A DNA stretch of 64,000 bases, taken from positions 1,297,551 through 1,361,550 of the forward strand of contig KB722738.1 in NCBI GenBank assembly GCA_000349905.1, given 5' to 3'. Position numbers and translations under genes: made by a program. The stretch is from Volvariella volvacea V23. Its lineage: Eukaryota; Basidiomycota; Agaricomycetes; Agaricales; Pluteaceae. The notes beneath the pieces were generated by a model. It was not told the origin of the DNA and did not search any database. It saw only the letters and a program-made list of their open reading frames with translations. This document shows, piece by piece, positions 23,040 through 34,600 of the stretch. How positions within the stretch are numbered: position 1 is the first letter of the stretch; each line of letters starts with the position of its first letter.

Positions 23040-23459
23040 GGCAAGTGTTGAGTCGTATCCTGAATGCTATTTGGGGTTTAATGACTGACACGTGATGTGA
23101 CGCGACGCAGCACCCATGTCACATTTGCGATCCGCCCTGCTCGTCGGAAACGCGGAATATCACAGATGTCTGTTACCTGCTTACCTTGTGCAACGTCGGC
23201 CATGCGTTGATTGATACTCCAGTGTATCCGTGGTCATACACCGGACGACTTTAAGCTGATGGAGATCGCCATCCCTCAGTAATGACGCACATCGTGGGTA
23301 GGAGCTTATACCACAGGCTATGGCGGCGGTTGTCGACAAATCACACGTTTGTACCTCATGGCAGGATCGGGTATGCTCCAGGTCTTCAGATGCATAAGAG
23401 GACACATAAGCCTACAGCATGGGTAGTGAGGTGCTGCTCCTGCCCTACTCCTTCCTCCA
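23040..23459. other. Divergent intergenic, DNAJC9-like and coiled-coil C
   Basis: 420 bp between two divergent starts. It shows no convincing ORF or RNA gene and presumably holds both promoters. Confidence 0.45.
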
Positions 23460-25144
23460 ATGTTCGGAATTTCTACTCTTTGGGGGCGAAAATACCCCGA
23501 GCTCAAGTCCAGATCTTCTAACAGCTCCCTTTCCTCTGCTGCCTCAGTTTCCTTGCCTGCCGATCCCCTTACCCAGCGTGAAGCCGAGATCAAGGACTTA
23601 GTTCATAATCTTGCCGTATTGCAAGAGGAGACCCAAACCAAAGACGATGAGCTTAAGAGACTTCGTCGTGACCTTGAGCTCGCTCAGCAGGTTCAGCAAC
23701 CGTTCTTTTGTTTCAACATTAGCTCACTTCGCTCCCGATATAGCTTCAAGCAGAGCTGAAAACTCAATGGGAGGATGAACGATCGTCTCTACGAAGAGAA
23801 GCAGACAACTTGCGGGCTATGTATCACTCCTCAAAGGCCCTTCTCGATAGCAATGCATTGCAGCTTGTGGACGCTCGGGAAGACAATCTAGGGCTACAAC
23901 GGAGGTTGAAAGAGCTTAGAGAAGAGGTATCCTTAGTACGCAACGAAATGGAGCAGTTGCAGTCGAAGCATAATGAAGCCATCTCACTCCTCTCCCTTCG
24001 CAATTCCGAAGTGAGCGACCTCACCAGCAAAGCCTCTTCTTTGCACGACGAGAATGGACTTCTCCAGTCCCGTCTGGAAGAATCCGCTACCCAATTGCTC
24101 GTCCGTGCTACAGAACTAAAGCAAGCAACAGACGAGCTTACCGCCCTACGCGAGGAAGATGGCCACCTGCGAAGCAACCTCAATCAGGCTATTGAAAACC
24201 GTACCAAGGCATTGGACGATGCCACAACGGAGCGCTCATCCCTGGCTGCTGAGAGTTACCGCCTGCAATTCAAGCTCACGGGCACCGACGCCATGCTCGT
24301 TAAACAAACCAAGGCACTGGAGGAAGCACTCGAGCAAACCTCATCTTTGAGGTGCACCAACGAACGCCTACACACTGCTCTAGCTGAAACTACCCAACGC
24401 CTTACTTATAGTGTATCGGAGTCGCATGCCCTCAGAACCGAAGCTACGTTGCTACGGGAGGAGGCGGAGGCTATGAAGCTGCTGTACGCGCAGACGATCG
24501 CTCTATACGACAGCCATTCATCGGAGATAGAGAATCAGAATAAAGCCTTGCTAGACGAGCTGGAAAATCAATTGGAGCAGATGTCGGTGGTGCAAAGTGA
24601 AGCACAGCGTTGTCGGTCCGCACACGACCGCGCTACGACTCTCCTTTCATCTCGAATGTCGGAAATAGAGGAACTTAGAGCGACCACCTCATCGCTGCGG
24701 GAGGAGCTGTCCCGCCTTCAATCACTATACGATGAAGCCATCCAACGGGAAGCGAACTATGCATCCCAGTGCGAACAACTCGTCAAGGATAACGGTCTAT
24801 CGCAGGAGCGCTTGAAAGATTTACAGGCTCAACAAGACGATGTGACTGCCTTGCTTTCGGGCTGCACGATTACGTTGAAGGACGTAGAGGAGGACAGAGA
24901 ACTTCTTCAATCCGAGCTTGCGCTGCGCATAGAGCAAGTCAACTCGCTCAAGGCTGATTACGACACACTACTCTCAGAATACGATCATGCTACTTCACAG
25001 TTGCATGCAGAGGTTAAGCGGCAGGAGGAGGAGATAGATGTATTGCAAAATGAGGCGACATTCTGGCGCGTTAAATATGACCAATGTGTGGCTCTAAGGG
25101 CAAACCGAAGAGATAGTCTACGACCACTGGCGAACCGAAAATGA
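23460..25144 (+). CDS. Coiled-coil protein C, related to protein B
   Basis: Two exons (23460-23690 and 23744-25144) join in frame to 543 aa. The start MFGISTLWGRKYPELKSR is followed by a Ser-rich leader and then coiled coil to the end (RANRRDSLRPLANRK). Shortly after the intron come YHSSKALLDSNALQL (49 residues to the next unit), HNEAISLLSLRNSEV (35) and LEESATQLLVRATEL. This is the same motif and spacing as in protein B. It lacks the C-terminal globular domain shared by A and B and has no obvious membrane segment. It lies on the opposite strand, separated from B by the FHIP and DNAJC9 genes. Function unknown; hetero-oligomer formation with B is conceivable but untested. Confidence 0.8.
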
Positions 25145-25259
25145 CTTAGAGCCTGGATACGGCATTATCTATGTATTTATGATAGAACTATATATATATG
25201 TATTGGGGTCCACGATGGAGTATATCCACGAATAGCGACAACAGCAATAATCAATGGAC

Positions 25260-25946
25260 TCACCAGCCCATAAACCCGACTATAAATTCCTCGAGCTGGT
25301 TTCCATATACGTTCCACCCAGAAACCCACAACCAAAACCAAAACAATGCACATCCAAAGCCGTAAGCAAAGCCTACCAGAACTTGCGGCCACGTATGATA
25401 CCCTAGCCATACGCGTGATGCTAGAACCAGACTGACCCAGGGTATCGACAGCATTGGCGGAATAACTCGTATCAGGGGATGCGCAGGTAGGGCATTGTGT
25501 ATGGGTAGGTATAGACACGCCAGAAAGATGTAGATGCCGATATATGTGATAGATGCTGAATGCGTACTGGGCATGCTATAACCAAGAATTGAATCAGTCC
25601 GGTCCAAGAGGAGAACAACAAGCCCTGCGTTTGGGAGCTGTGGAAACCAAGGGCACTTTCACTCACCCATAAGACTTTTTGGTTCCCAAATTAGGCCGTG
25701 GCTGCGCGATGAGTCTCTTCAGCACTTTGACGGTCGTGCTGCATAGAACAGCTCCTGCAGCGAAGTACGCCATAGCCACCGATCCCGTGTAGAGGATAAG
25801 GCAAGCTATCGACGCTGTTACTACAAAACTGGTCTAATGCAAGTAAATTAGTGTCTGCTCGGACCAGAGAACTGCGTGTCGGATGGTATACTGCACACCT
25901 TATCTAGAAATTCTAGCCATGGGGGCCGTTGTTCGTGTACAGACAT
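25260..25946 (-). CDS. PAP2-superfamily membrane phosphatase, dolichyldiphosphatase-like
   Basis: The start at 25946 gives MSVHEQRPPWLEFLDK, joined across an intron to TSFVVTASIACLILYTGS. The three PAP2 signatures are present in order: KRLIAQPRPNLG (KX6RP), YSMPSTHSAS (PSXH) and SRVWLGYHTWPQVLVG (SRX5H region). Four or five membrane segments are visible. The short length and the YHTWPQVLVG form fit the CWH8/CAX4/DOLPP1 group, which dephosphorylates dolichyl diphosphate on the ER lumenal face to recycle the N-glycosylation carrier. A lipid phosphatase of another subclass is possible. The reading ends NQLEEFIVGFMGW at TGA. A GTGAGT overlapping that stop leaves open a further short exon. It converges with coiled-coil C over 115 bp. 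Confidence 0.78.
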
Positions 25947-26336
25947 TGCAGGTGGAGGAAGACCGTTGCGGAGGTATGAGAAACAACGGTGTGCAAAGCA
26001 CCCACCATTTAAAGAGCACTGCCAAGGGGCTCACCATGAGGTCACAGTCATCAAAGTCGTTATTACCACTAGCAGGTGTAAACAGCAGGCACAACACGCC
26101 TCAGCATAAAAGAGAGATAATGGCTAGTAGCTATATCGTAAATAGTCCAGTTTGTTAGTAACATAGTGCGAACGAGCTCCAGGTGGTAGACAGCTATTCT
26201 CTGGGAGAAAAATAGGCACGCCAGACCAAGTAACTAGTAGTGCGCCGTCAGGCCAATCTCCAGGTCATACTAGGTGATAGGATATATATGCAAGAACAGA
26301 GAAGGATATATATATACAAATGGTATCTGAGCTTCC
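25947..26336. other. Intergenic, upstream of PAP2 gene
   Basis: 390 bp without a supportable gene. It contains an AT-rich stretch with TATATA runs near 26281-26316, probably in the 3' UTR of the neighbouring membrane-protein gene. Confidence 0.45.
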
Positions 26337-28233
26337 TTATTCGATGGAGACGCGGGGCTGTAGCGGGGTGCCCATGGTGTTGTTCCCAGTGAGGATATCC
26401 CCCTGAGGAATCTTTTGCATTTCGTTGTAGGGGCGACGTCCTGGGATATCTGCGCAAGGAATAAGTCTTCTGATCCGCACAAAACGAGCGGTACTAACCC
26501 CGTAATTTGGACGTGATCAAGCCCTGGTCGAAGTCAGAGAAGCAGCGCAAACCGACTGCGAAGGTAGCAACAAGAAGAATGAAAGCGACGACGGCTGCGA
26601 GAACGTTGAAGAGACTGCTTTTTTTTTTTTTGAAAGGGCAGAGACGTACTAAATACCGTCAGTGTTGCTCGAGTGGTGATATATGCGTCTTCAGATTCCG
26701 GTTGGTACATGCGAACCAATTTGTACACTAAAACAGTCAGTATTATTTCTCATACTAAAACTCGAAAGAATCTTACAGACTAGGTAAATCAAAGGATATT
26801 AGCAAAGAGAAGGAAGAACTGATATTTACACTCACAATAACTTTGCGCAGCCAACATCATAATCAGCGACATGGTCATCAACCTATATTAATCTATCAGT
26901 CGAGCCCTGCTAACCAAATGTAAAAATGTGACCATTTGATTTCCCGTTGGACTGCTATCGAGCAGAGGAATAGAAGCAGAATAACGACAGGAATTGCAGC
27001 AATTGTAATCCCAAACTCAGCCGAATCCGTTTGTAAGACAATGATAAGCATCTGCGAGCAGGGATCAGGACTCGTCTCTGTCATTTGCCATGAGAGATAC
27101 GTGCCTGCATGGTGACGCCAACGAAGAAGAAGAAATCGAACTTCAACAAGCAGATAATAATCTGGTACCACTGATACATGGCTTGGTGACTTCCGTTAGG
27201 CGAGGCCGGCAAGCAAAGGAGATTAGACACTCACTCTTCATCCTGGGGTTGGCTCCAACCACGTGGAAGATTGCCCAACTGTAATATTACCATGAGCAAA
27301 TTGGTGTAACTTGCTTAAGCAAACTACACACCCGAATTCTGCATAGAGCTGTTTAATCCAGAACAGCATGGCAAACCACGAAGCTGCAATGACGCAGGGT
27401 GCCACGATCAAAAACGGTTGCACTCTCGTCCATAGTGTACCCTCTCCTCCGCAGTTCTAGTGCGATAGGTTCATGGCTTTGAGCGTCTGATGAGGGATGG
27501 TTGCACAGAACACTCACAACAAAGTCGACGCTTCCCGGACAATCGCCAAGCGTGACGAGAGCGGTCCTTGTCTGATGTATCTGAAGAGCGGCGAAAACAA
27601 GCATAGCAAGATGGAATACTGTCTTCACGATCAGCACTCCGTGATCGCCCAAATCTAATATACTGGCGACACACCCAGGATTCCACCCAATTGGATAACA
27701 TTTCTCTGTCGCAGGGCGTCGTATGCCATGAGACCCTCAAAAATCCTATGCATTTGTGTGAGTGTTGATCCCAGGGCAACAAATATTAGGCAACCGACTC
27801 CGCGAGGGCGAATATGGCGAGATAACATGGTAGAGTCTAGGTATCGTCTTAGGAAGTCGTAATTTGCAAGTTGCAACCGAGTCACCTTGTATCGCGCTGA
27901 TCTCATCTGAACCTCTACGTCCACCTAGGAGCAACCAAGCATGAGAACACCGGTGGCCATGGGTAATACCCTCGAAACGAACCATGCGGAAGGTAACTCC
28001 GACCATTGCAAGCACTATAATCGCCTCTGTAGACCACAATCAAGAAGGAAAGGGTAGGGATCCGGTGGTCATTCCTCTGCACGACGCGGGAACGGGTGAA
28101 CAGCACTAACGCAGTGTAACTGAGGGAAGACGCAAGCGGCTCAGCGATACTAGGCATAAAAACATTCATCGGGCTCACTAGTTAGAATAAACGCTTTCTG
28201 CGCCCGCGTTCCTAGTAGTGGTTCTACGGCCAT
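26337..28233 (-). CDS. UPF0658-type Golgi membrane protein, multi-pass
   Basis: The start at 28233 gives MAVEPLLGTRAQKAFILT. Many small exons follow with family-like pieces: AIIVLAMVGVTFRMVRFEGI, TLPCYLAIFALAES, FEGLMAYDALRQRNVIQLGG, QPFLIVAPCVIAASWFAMLF, WIKQLYAEFG, FDFFFFVGVTMQ, GITIAAIPVVILLLFLCSIA, KLVRMYQPESEDAY, TTRATLTVF, then AAVVAFILLVATFAVGLRCF and SDFDQGLITSKLRG. The last exon is IPGRRPYNEMQKIPQGDILT, ending at TAA 26337-26339. These resemble the UPF0658 Golgi family of fungi. The function of that family is not known to me. About seven membrane helices are expected. One junction beside a 13-T run (26619-26631) cannot be put in frame with an intron of normal size, so that exon boundary is uncertain. 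Confidence 0.7.
26619..26631. repeat. 13-T homopolymer
   Basis: A run of thirteen T on the plus strand, inside an intron or at an exon edge of the UPF0658-like gene. It may carry a length error in the assembly. Confidence 0.9.
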
Positions 28234-28432
28234 GGTAGAGTAGTTGGGAGACGGGAGGATAGTTGGAAGAACAGATAGGTGCCTTGACCCTAAGACTAGT
28301 TGGCTCTGTCAATAGTCTCCTGCCTTTTTGGGGTGTCACGCACAGCTGTCACACTGCCTCTGGCGCTAACCTGTAACACGCGGTGCAAGGAACAACCACA
28401 ATTCGCAACCGAATGATGGACAACAGCCACAT

Positions 28433-30071
28433 CTAAAATAGCTCGCCTCTCTCCATGCTCGACATCACAGCAGAGGCCACCACCACCTCCTCTTTCCACA
28501 GCGCTAGTACATTGTCACGCATCCGCCAGAACCACTCCGGCACGTTCCAAGCTGCCTGCCCCCACTCCGCGGCCATTTCCGCTCGTGCTGTTCCGATCAT
28601 GTCCTCACAGATATTAAGCAGCACCTTCCGCCAGGCAGCCTCATTGTCAGGGGAAATCGTGTCTGCTTTGCCTAGCACGGTGTCGCGCCATGAGTCGAGG
28701 GCGCTTGCGTCCGCTTCTATAGAATCTTCTGTGTTCAAATGGGCAAACAAGCTGTATAAACGCAGTGCAATGACTACCCGGAAAGATGGATGTGCCGGTC
28801 GAGGTGCCGCATGCATCGTCCAATCACTGATGTTGATAATCGCATTCGGTCATGTCGGGGCGTCATAGTATCGTGCATAATGGACGCACCCCCAGTATCC
28901 CTCATCTCGGAGCACTCGCTCCATCCCAAGACCCACCTCTCCTCTCTCCTGAAACAGTCTTTCTATCCACGGGCTCAGGTTGATGTCACCAGTAAAGTCT
29001 GACGAGAAGCCACCCTCCGCGGGTATATCCTGAACAAAGCCATACTCCGTAAATAGAACTCGGTTGGAGTGACATCCATACAACAAATAGAGCTCTTCGC
29101 CGGCACTAACACGGTAATTGAGTGGAGATGAAAGTCCAAAATCTTTGCACTTCCTTGATGGAGGAACGTCCCATACATCGGCATCCGTTGGTGTAGGGTA
29201 GGTGTGTGGTCGATTGGTAGTGTGATTCGCGAAATCTAGGACTGGACACATAGTGAAATTGTCTGGATCAGATGCTTTCGATTTGAGCCGCTTGTATATA
29301 CATCTGGTGTTGACTACAAGGGTTGGGTCAGTACACACAAGATAGTGGGTGGGTGTAAACACCATTTAACCAGGCCCACAAGAAATCTTCGGTGTAGGAC
29401 GTCAAGTTCGACACTGTCACATCTCCCTTGCGCTTGAGCAGTGAAGCATTCCCTCGCTGAAGACCTAGATATAAACACTATTGATAAACGTGAACCTTAC
29501 TGCGTACCAAAAACGCCCTGCAAGCATTCCAGTCTGCATCAAATTTAGACGCAATCTGTTCCAAGTCGCAACGGACACTCTCTGGAATTTTTTTGAGTAA
29601 TGTGACTTCTGGCTCATTCTCCACCCCAAGCTTTTGCCGTGTAAGCCAGGTCAGCGGGTGCGCGTCAAAGTCTTGAGGTAGTGTTGATATGTAGGGCCCA
29701 AACAATGCATCCCCAGACGGTGCACCAGCCTGCGGTCGGTGCAGAAATAAATGCAATGATACAAGTTGCACGGCAGTTAACTTCTTGGCAGTTCTGGGAT
29801 AATGAGGTTCCAATGTTTTGATATTTATCAGCGCACTCGCTGGTATGTCAAATAACGGTGTTGATGGGTCGCAATTTTTGAGGGCATAGAGGCCGTAGCC
29901 AGCACCTGATAATGAGGTGTGAATGGCGCAATTAAATATCACGCAGTGATGCGCACCGTCTGTCTGTCGCGGTTCGACGAGAAGCTTGTCTGACGACGTA
30001 TCCATACCCTTTGAGACCAGCCACTCAAGGAGCGGCTTCCACGCTGGATGCTGCTGGCCATGACCTTGCAT
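28433..30071 (-). CDS. SET-domain protein methyltransferase (Rubisco-LSMT/SETD type)
   Basis: The start at 30071 gives MQGHGQQHPAWKPLLEWLVS. The split SET domain appears in order: GYGLYALKNCDPSTPLFDIP (SET-N), YISTLPQDFDAHPLTWL (the inserted helical iSET region), MCPVLDFANHTTNRPHTY (NH motif that contacts AdoMet), then GEELYLLYGCHSNRVLFTEY and GFVQDIP (the YG...N...Y element with the catalytic tyrosine). The C-terminal part is the helical LSMT substrate-binding domain, ending SSMERGELF. Yeast relatives (RKM group, SET10) methylate ribosomal proteins or elongation factors. The substrate here is not deducible. It has three or four exons. It is divergent from the SDR gene across 160 bp. Confidence 0.83.
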
Positions 30072-30231
30072 TGGCTGGGTTGAGTAGGTTGATTAGTCCC
30101 AAGGATGTAGTAAATGGTATACCCACATCATTTGAGAGGCAGATCCGCACGTGGTATCTGATAACAGGGGCACGTATAAATACTTCAGCCACAGGCCTTT
30201 CGTACAGACACCCGACTCTCTTTGTCTCGCG
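30072..30231. promoter_or_regulatory. Compact bidirectional promoter, SET and SDR genes
   Basis: Only 160 bp separate the two start codons. No defined element is recognised, but both genes must be initiated from within or near this stretch. Confidence 0.5.
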
Positions 30232-31390
30232 ATGTCTGTCTTCAACGCCTCCCGTCTTCTCGGTAAGACCGTCCTTGTGACAGGTGCTAGCGGTGGGATT
30301 GGAGCAGTAAGCATCAGTCCAATCGTTATCGACCCTCAACTAATCTCCAAACTTCAAGGCAACTGCTGTCCTTTTTGCAAAGGTGCTGTCGAGCCAATGA
30401 TGGCCCTCATCCCGCGTTGACATACACCGACAGGGTGGTGCTAATGTCATCCTCGTCGCTCGGCGTCTTGAAGCACTGAAGAAAGTTACGGAACAATGCG
30501 TAGCAGCTCATCAGGCATCTGGATTGAATCAAGGTGGTAGCTTTGCTCCAGTCCAGCTCGACGTGTCAGACAAAACCCAAGTTGCATCACTATTCGATCA
30601 AGTCCCTGCAGAGCTTCGTAACGTTGATATACTGGGTACGCACGAACGTTTGCCGTTATCAGCGACGTGCGGGGTAATAAATTACTGATCAATACAATAC
30701 CATGACATCATGACCATAAAGTCAACAACGCTGGATATGTACTAGGAGTTGAGCACGTTGGCGACATCGCTGACAAGGACATAGAGGGAATGTTTGCCAC
30801 CAATGTTTTGGGCTTAATCTCGGTCACTCAGCTCCTCGTTCGCGGTATGAACCAGACACTCTCCAACTGTCCTCGTCTCATTGGCGCATAGATTTCAAGG
30901 CGAGAAAGACAGGCCATGTCATCAACCTTGGCTCTATTGCAGGTCGAGAACCGTATGCTGGTGGTAGTATTTATACTGCCACGAAACATGCAGTTCATGC
31001 CTTCACTGCGTCGATGATGCGTGAGCTTGTCAACACTCCCATTCGTGTCACCGAGATCCAACCTGGTGAGTGTAGCAGCTCTGTGCTTATCTGCGCGTTT
31101 TTCACTCCTGATTAGGCATGGTTGAGACCGAATTCTCCATTGTCCGCTACCGGGGCGACCATAGTGCTGCTAAGAAGGTCTACGAAGGCCTTCAGCCCCG
31201 TAAGTCCTGCCATCTCTGGTGCTCAGTATATGATTGACCTATAATCGAATCAGTGACCGCAGAGGACATTGCAGAAGAAATAGTCTGGGCTGCAGCGAGA
31301 CCCTCTCACGTTAACATTGCTGAAGTACTTGTGTTCCCTGTGAACCAGGCAAGCGCAACCATCAACTATCGTGCTCCCAAGCAGGAGTAA
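30232..31390 (+). CDS. Short-chain dehydrogenase/reductase, YMR226C/YdfG type
   Basis: This is an NADP-dependent classical SDR. The start [20 protein letters not shown] runs into GGIGA, the TGxxxGIG nucleotide-binding motif. A 24-nt exon (30359-30382) encodes ATAVLFAK. The next exon (from 30434) gives [17 protein letters not shown]. Then come [28 protein letters not shown] (NNAG), [16 protein letters not shown] with the catalytic serine, and [11 protein letters not shown] (YxxxK). The C-terminal [20 protein letters not shown] is characteristic of the yeast YMR226C group, which oxidises L-allo-threonine, serine and similar 3-hydroxy acids. Substrate is inferred from that group. There are at least seven exons, and the last ends at TAA 31388-31390. 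Confidence 0.88.
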
Positions 31391-31625
31391 AGTTCAAGCG
31401 CGCTGAAACGTATACATCCAATGTAACATTGTTTACAAAAATACTAGTCGCAGGTCTGTAGTATACATCCCAGGAATAAAAATAGGGTGGAATATGACAT
31501 CGTGATCAGCATGAACAGGGGTGAAGATGATGCAAGGATTATCGGTGAGTAATTCGATTATGAATGATATTAATTGTTGGGTTGTAGAGACCGCGTGCAC
31601 TATGATGGAGGTAGATTCCACACAT

Positions 31626-34600
31626 CTAGGTTGATCTAGTTTTCTTGCCTTTAGATCGTGTGTTCTTTGGCGGTGGAGCAGGCGGAGGTTCAGCTGGGTC
31701 AGACTCGTCATCATACACAAAACGCTTTATGATGACATTCTCCAATGCCAAGTCTGTCAGAGGTTGCTCAGCATTAGGTGGATTACCCATGAGGTCCAGT
31801 TGGATAGACTGAATCAAACACTGGTTAAATCAAAAATCGGAGAGCCAAGAAACACTTACCTTTGAAGTTGGTGCTAGACATCCTTTGGGTATGGTGAATT
31901 CCTTTGGTAGTCGTCTAGACCTAGGCTTAATCTCATCCAAGTATATTGTGGTGAACAACCCCTTGTCCCACTTGACTCTTCTCTTCTCCACGTATACGGA
32001 CCCTCTACCTTCATCCTCTATCCGTCTTCTCTTGGCCTCCGATCTATCGGGCGTCTCATAATCCTCATCCTCACCAGCACCCCTTCTATATTTTCCAGGG
32101 GGTAACTGAAGTTGCGTCTCATCTATAAAGAACTCCGGTAGCTGTTCGTCATCGGTCTCGTCACTTCCATCCGGAGTAGCAGGTCCATCGATGTCATCCC
32201 CTCCGTCAGATCTTCTAGCTCTCCTCTCCGCTCTCTCTTGCCTTTGCCTCTCCTTCTCGTCTTCTTGTCTTTGCGAAACGGTCTTGACCTTCATCCCAGG
32301 ACTTGAAGGCCGAGCTCCTTCCCTCCTTACGACTTCTGTGGCAAGCGTCACGCTCGTGTAGTGTTGATTCTTGGTCGTATTCGTCGTCGTAAGCGACTTG
32401 AGCGATAGTGCACTCATACCAGCGAATCCACTTAGGTCAGATCGCAATGAAGCTCTTGGCGTTCCCCTTGCTCGGCGGGTCTGCGGTGTCATCCCTGGTT
32501 TGTCTCGGAAAACGTCATCTATATCATCTCGTGGTGCCGTGGGGACGGCGCCACGCGACCGGGTTGTACGTCGTGAAGTCGACTCTTGACTTGGCTGGGT
32601 ATCTTGTGAAGGAATGTTCGTAGTGGATTGATTAAGTGGTGACGAGGTTTGAGGGTCATTATGGACGGGTTGGGGCGCGTCATGCCCTGGCTTCGGTTGC
32701 AGAGTTTCGCTGGCTTGGGCGTTCTCGCGTGAGGGTTCTGATGATGGAGGAATAACCTGTGGGGAGGGTACAGCCAGAGCATCGGGTACAGGGTGTAGCG
32801 AAATCGTGGACTCTTCTTGCTCTATTGTCTGCAAGGGTTGAGGATGTATTGATGGTAAAGATGATCCAGGCGGAGTCGGCAATATTGGTGTTGGCTGTAA
32901 TGACATAGGAGGCTGAGCAGGCGGCGGAGGCTTTTTGTCAACCACCCGTCTGACCCTTAATGTAGGCCCGCTAGCACCGGTCGTATTAGTTCTTCCATTT
33001 GCAGTAGCTTTAGGCATATCGCCGGTGGGTGATGGACGTGATTTTGCTGCGACAGAAGGTACCTGCCTCACAACAACGACAGGTTTGAGTTTGGTCGGAG
33101 CTGCCGTAACACTTTCTGTTGGCACATCTCGCTTGCGTTTTAGGGAAGACGTAATAGTAGTGGTATGTGATGTCGACCCTTCACCAGGTTTAGATGAAAA
33201 TGCGGATCTGGCAACAAGCTTTGGCTGCCCTAAGGTTCTTGTCTGGGATTTCTGTGAACGGGGGGTAAGTGTAAGTAGCATTGAATACATTGAGCGCTTA
33301 CTGGTGTGGGTGGCTTGGCCTTGGGCTTTTCTACATTGCTCACCGACGCAACGGCGGACTTGGCTCCTTTGACAGGCAGTTTAGAGGGTGCTGCTGTGTT
33401 GGGTCTTGCATATGGCTTATTGGTAACCCTTGGGATTTTTGTCGTGGATTGTCTTAATGAGGATTTAGGTGGCACGGGCGCTTTTTGCGTTGCATCAGGT
33501 GTCGAATCAGCTCCTGAAGCTGTGCTCTCTACCACACCTTCTTCAGGAATGGTGGGCACATCCATCCGTGCGATTAATGGGAATGGCAGTTTACTTGATT
33601 GCGCTGTTCTCGTCGAACCTACAGGCAATCTTGAAGTAGGTAGGCTTGGCTCTAATGAGCTGCTCCTTGTCTTTGGTGGAATTAATGGTATCAATGGCTT
33701 TGGTTCTACAGATTTGCTTCTTTCTGGTATGGGACGAGCAGTACTCGACTGAGGTTGCCCCTGTGCTTGTTTCGAGGATGATACTAGTCGCTTAGAGGGT
33801 GAACTAAATACGTTCCTCGCATTAGGTGGCGTGTTATTGTTGAAGAAAACGTTAGCTTCTCGCAAAGCTGTTTGGGCTTGTGCGGCTGCTTGCTCAACAG
33901 GAATTCTGCGGGCAGGAGTCCGTGTTGGATCGTCCGTAACGGATTTAGATGGCGATGCACCGCCCCAAAGCGGATTCAAAACACGTAGTGGGGGAGCGGT
34001 CCGGAGCGGCGTAGTAGGTAAAGGGAGGTTCACTTGTGAGAAACCGGTGGAGGACGTGGGGATCATAAAATCGTTGGAAGGGGTTCGGAGGTCCCTGGGA
34101 TAACGCTCTAGGGATGGTATAAGACTAGACAGCAAATGATCTGACGTAGGAGAGAGGGAATCCAGCTCGCGTTTGCTTTCCTTGCTTTCTTGTTCCTTGC
34201 CCTCTCTCGGTGTAGTGGCGACTCGTGTAGGCGAACCAAGGATATCACCGGTGTCTCCAGCCTTTTGCTTTCCTTTTTTGCGCTGTATGGACAGTGGAGT
34301 TATGGGTGGTAAATTGGCAAAGTCTGCGTAACCCGCTAAGCGAGTGCTACTCCGACGAGTGCGGGTCGACCGGCGGAGGGGCGTTTGCGGTGGAGGGCTT
34401 TCGAGGGATGGGGCACGTGTGATTGACTGGCCATGAAAAGTGTCGCCTTCTTGCTGCAATGATACTGAAACGCCAATGCTTTTTGATTGTTTCGGGCTCA
34501 TATCCACATTCGGTGTCTCATCCTGCGCTGCTTCTCCATGCCCTACACGACTCTCTACTAGTCTCTGCGCACTAGGCACTTCGTGTACGACGGCTGGGCT

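Noticed and set aside
11527..25144. Coiled-coil genes as SMC, kinesin or myosin proteins
   Set aside because: No Walker A/B, hinge, motor or GRIP motif is visible. The resemblance is only general heptad composition.
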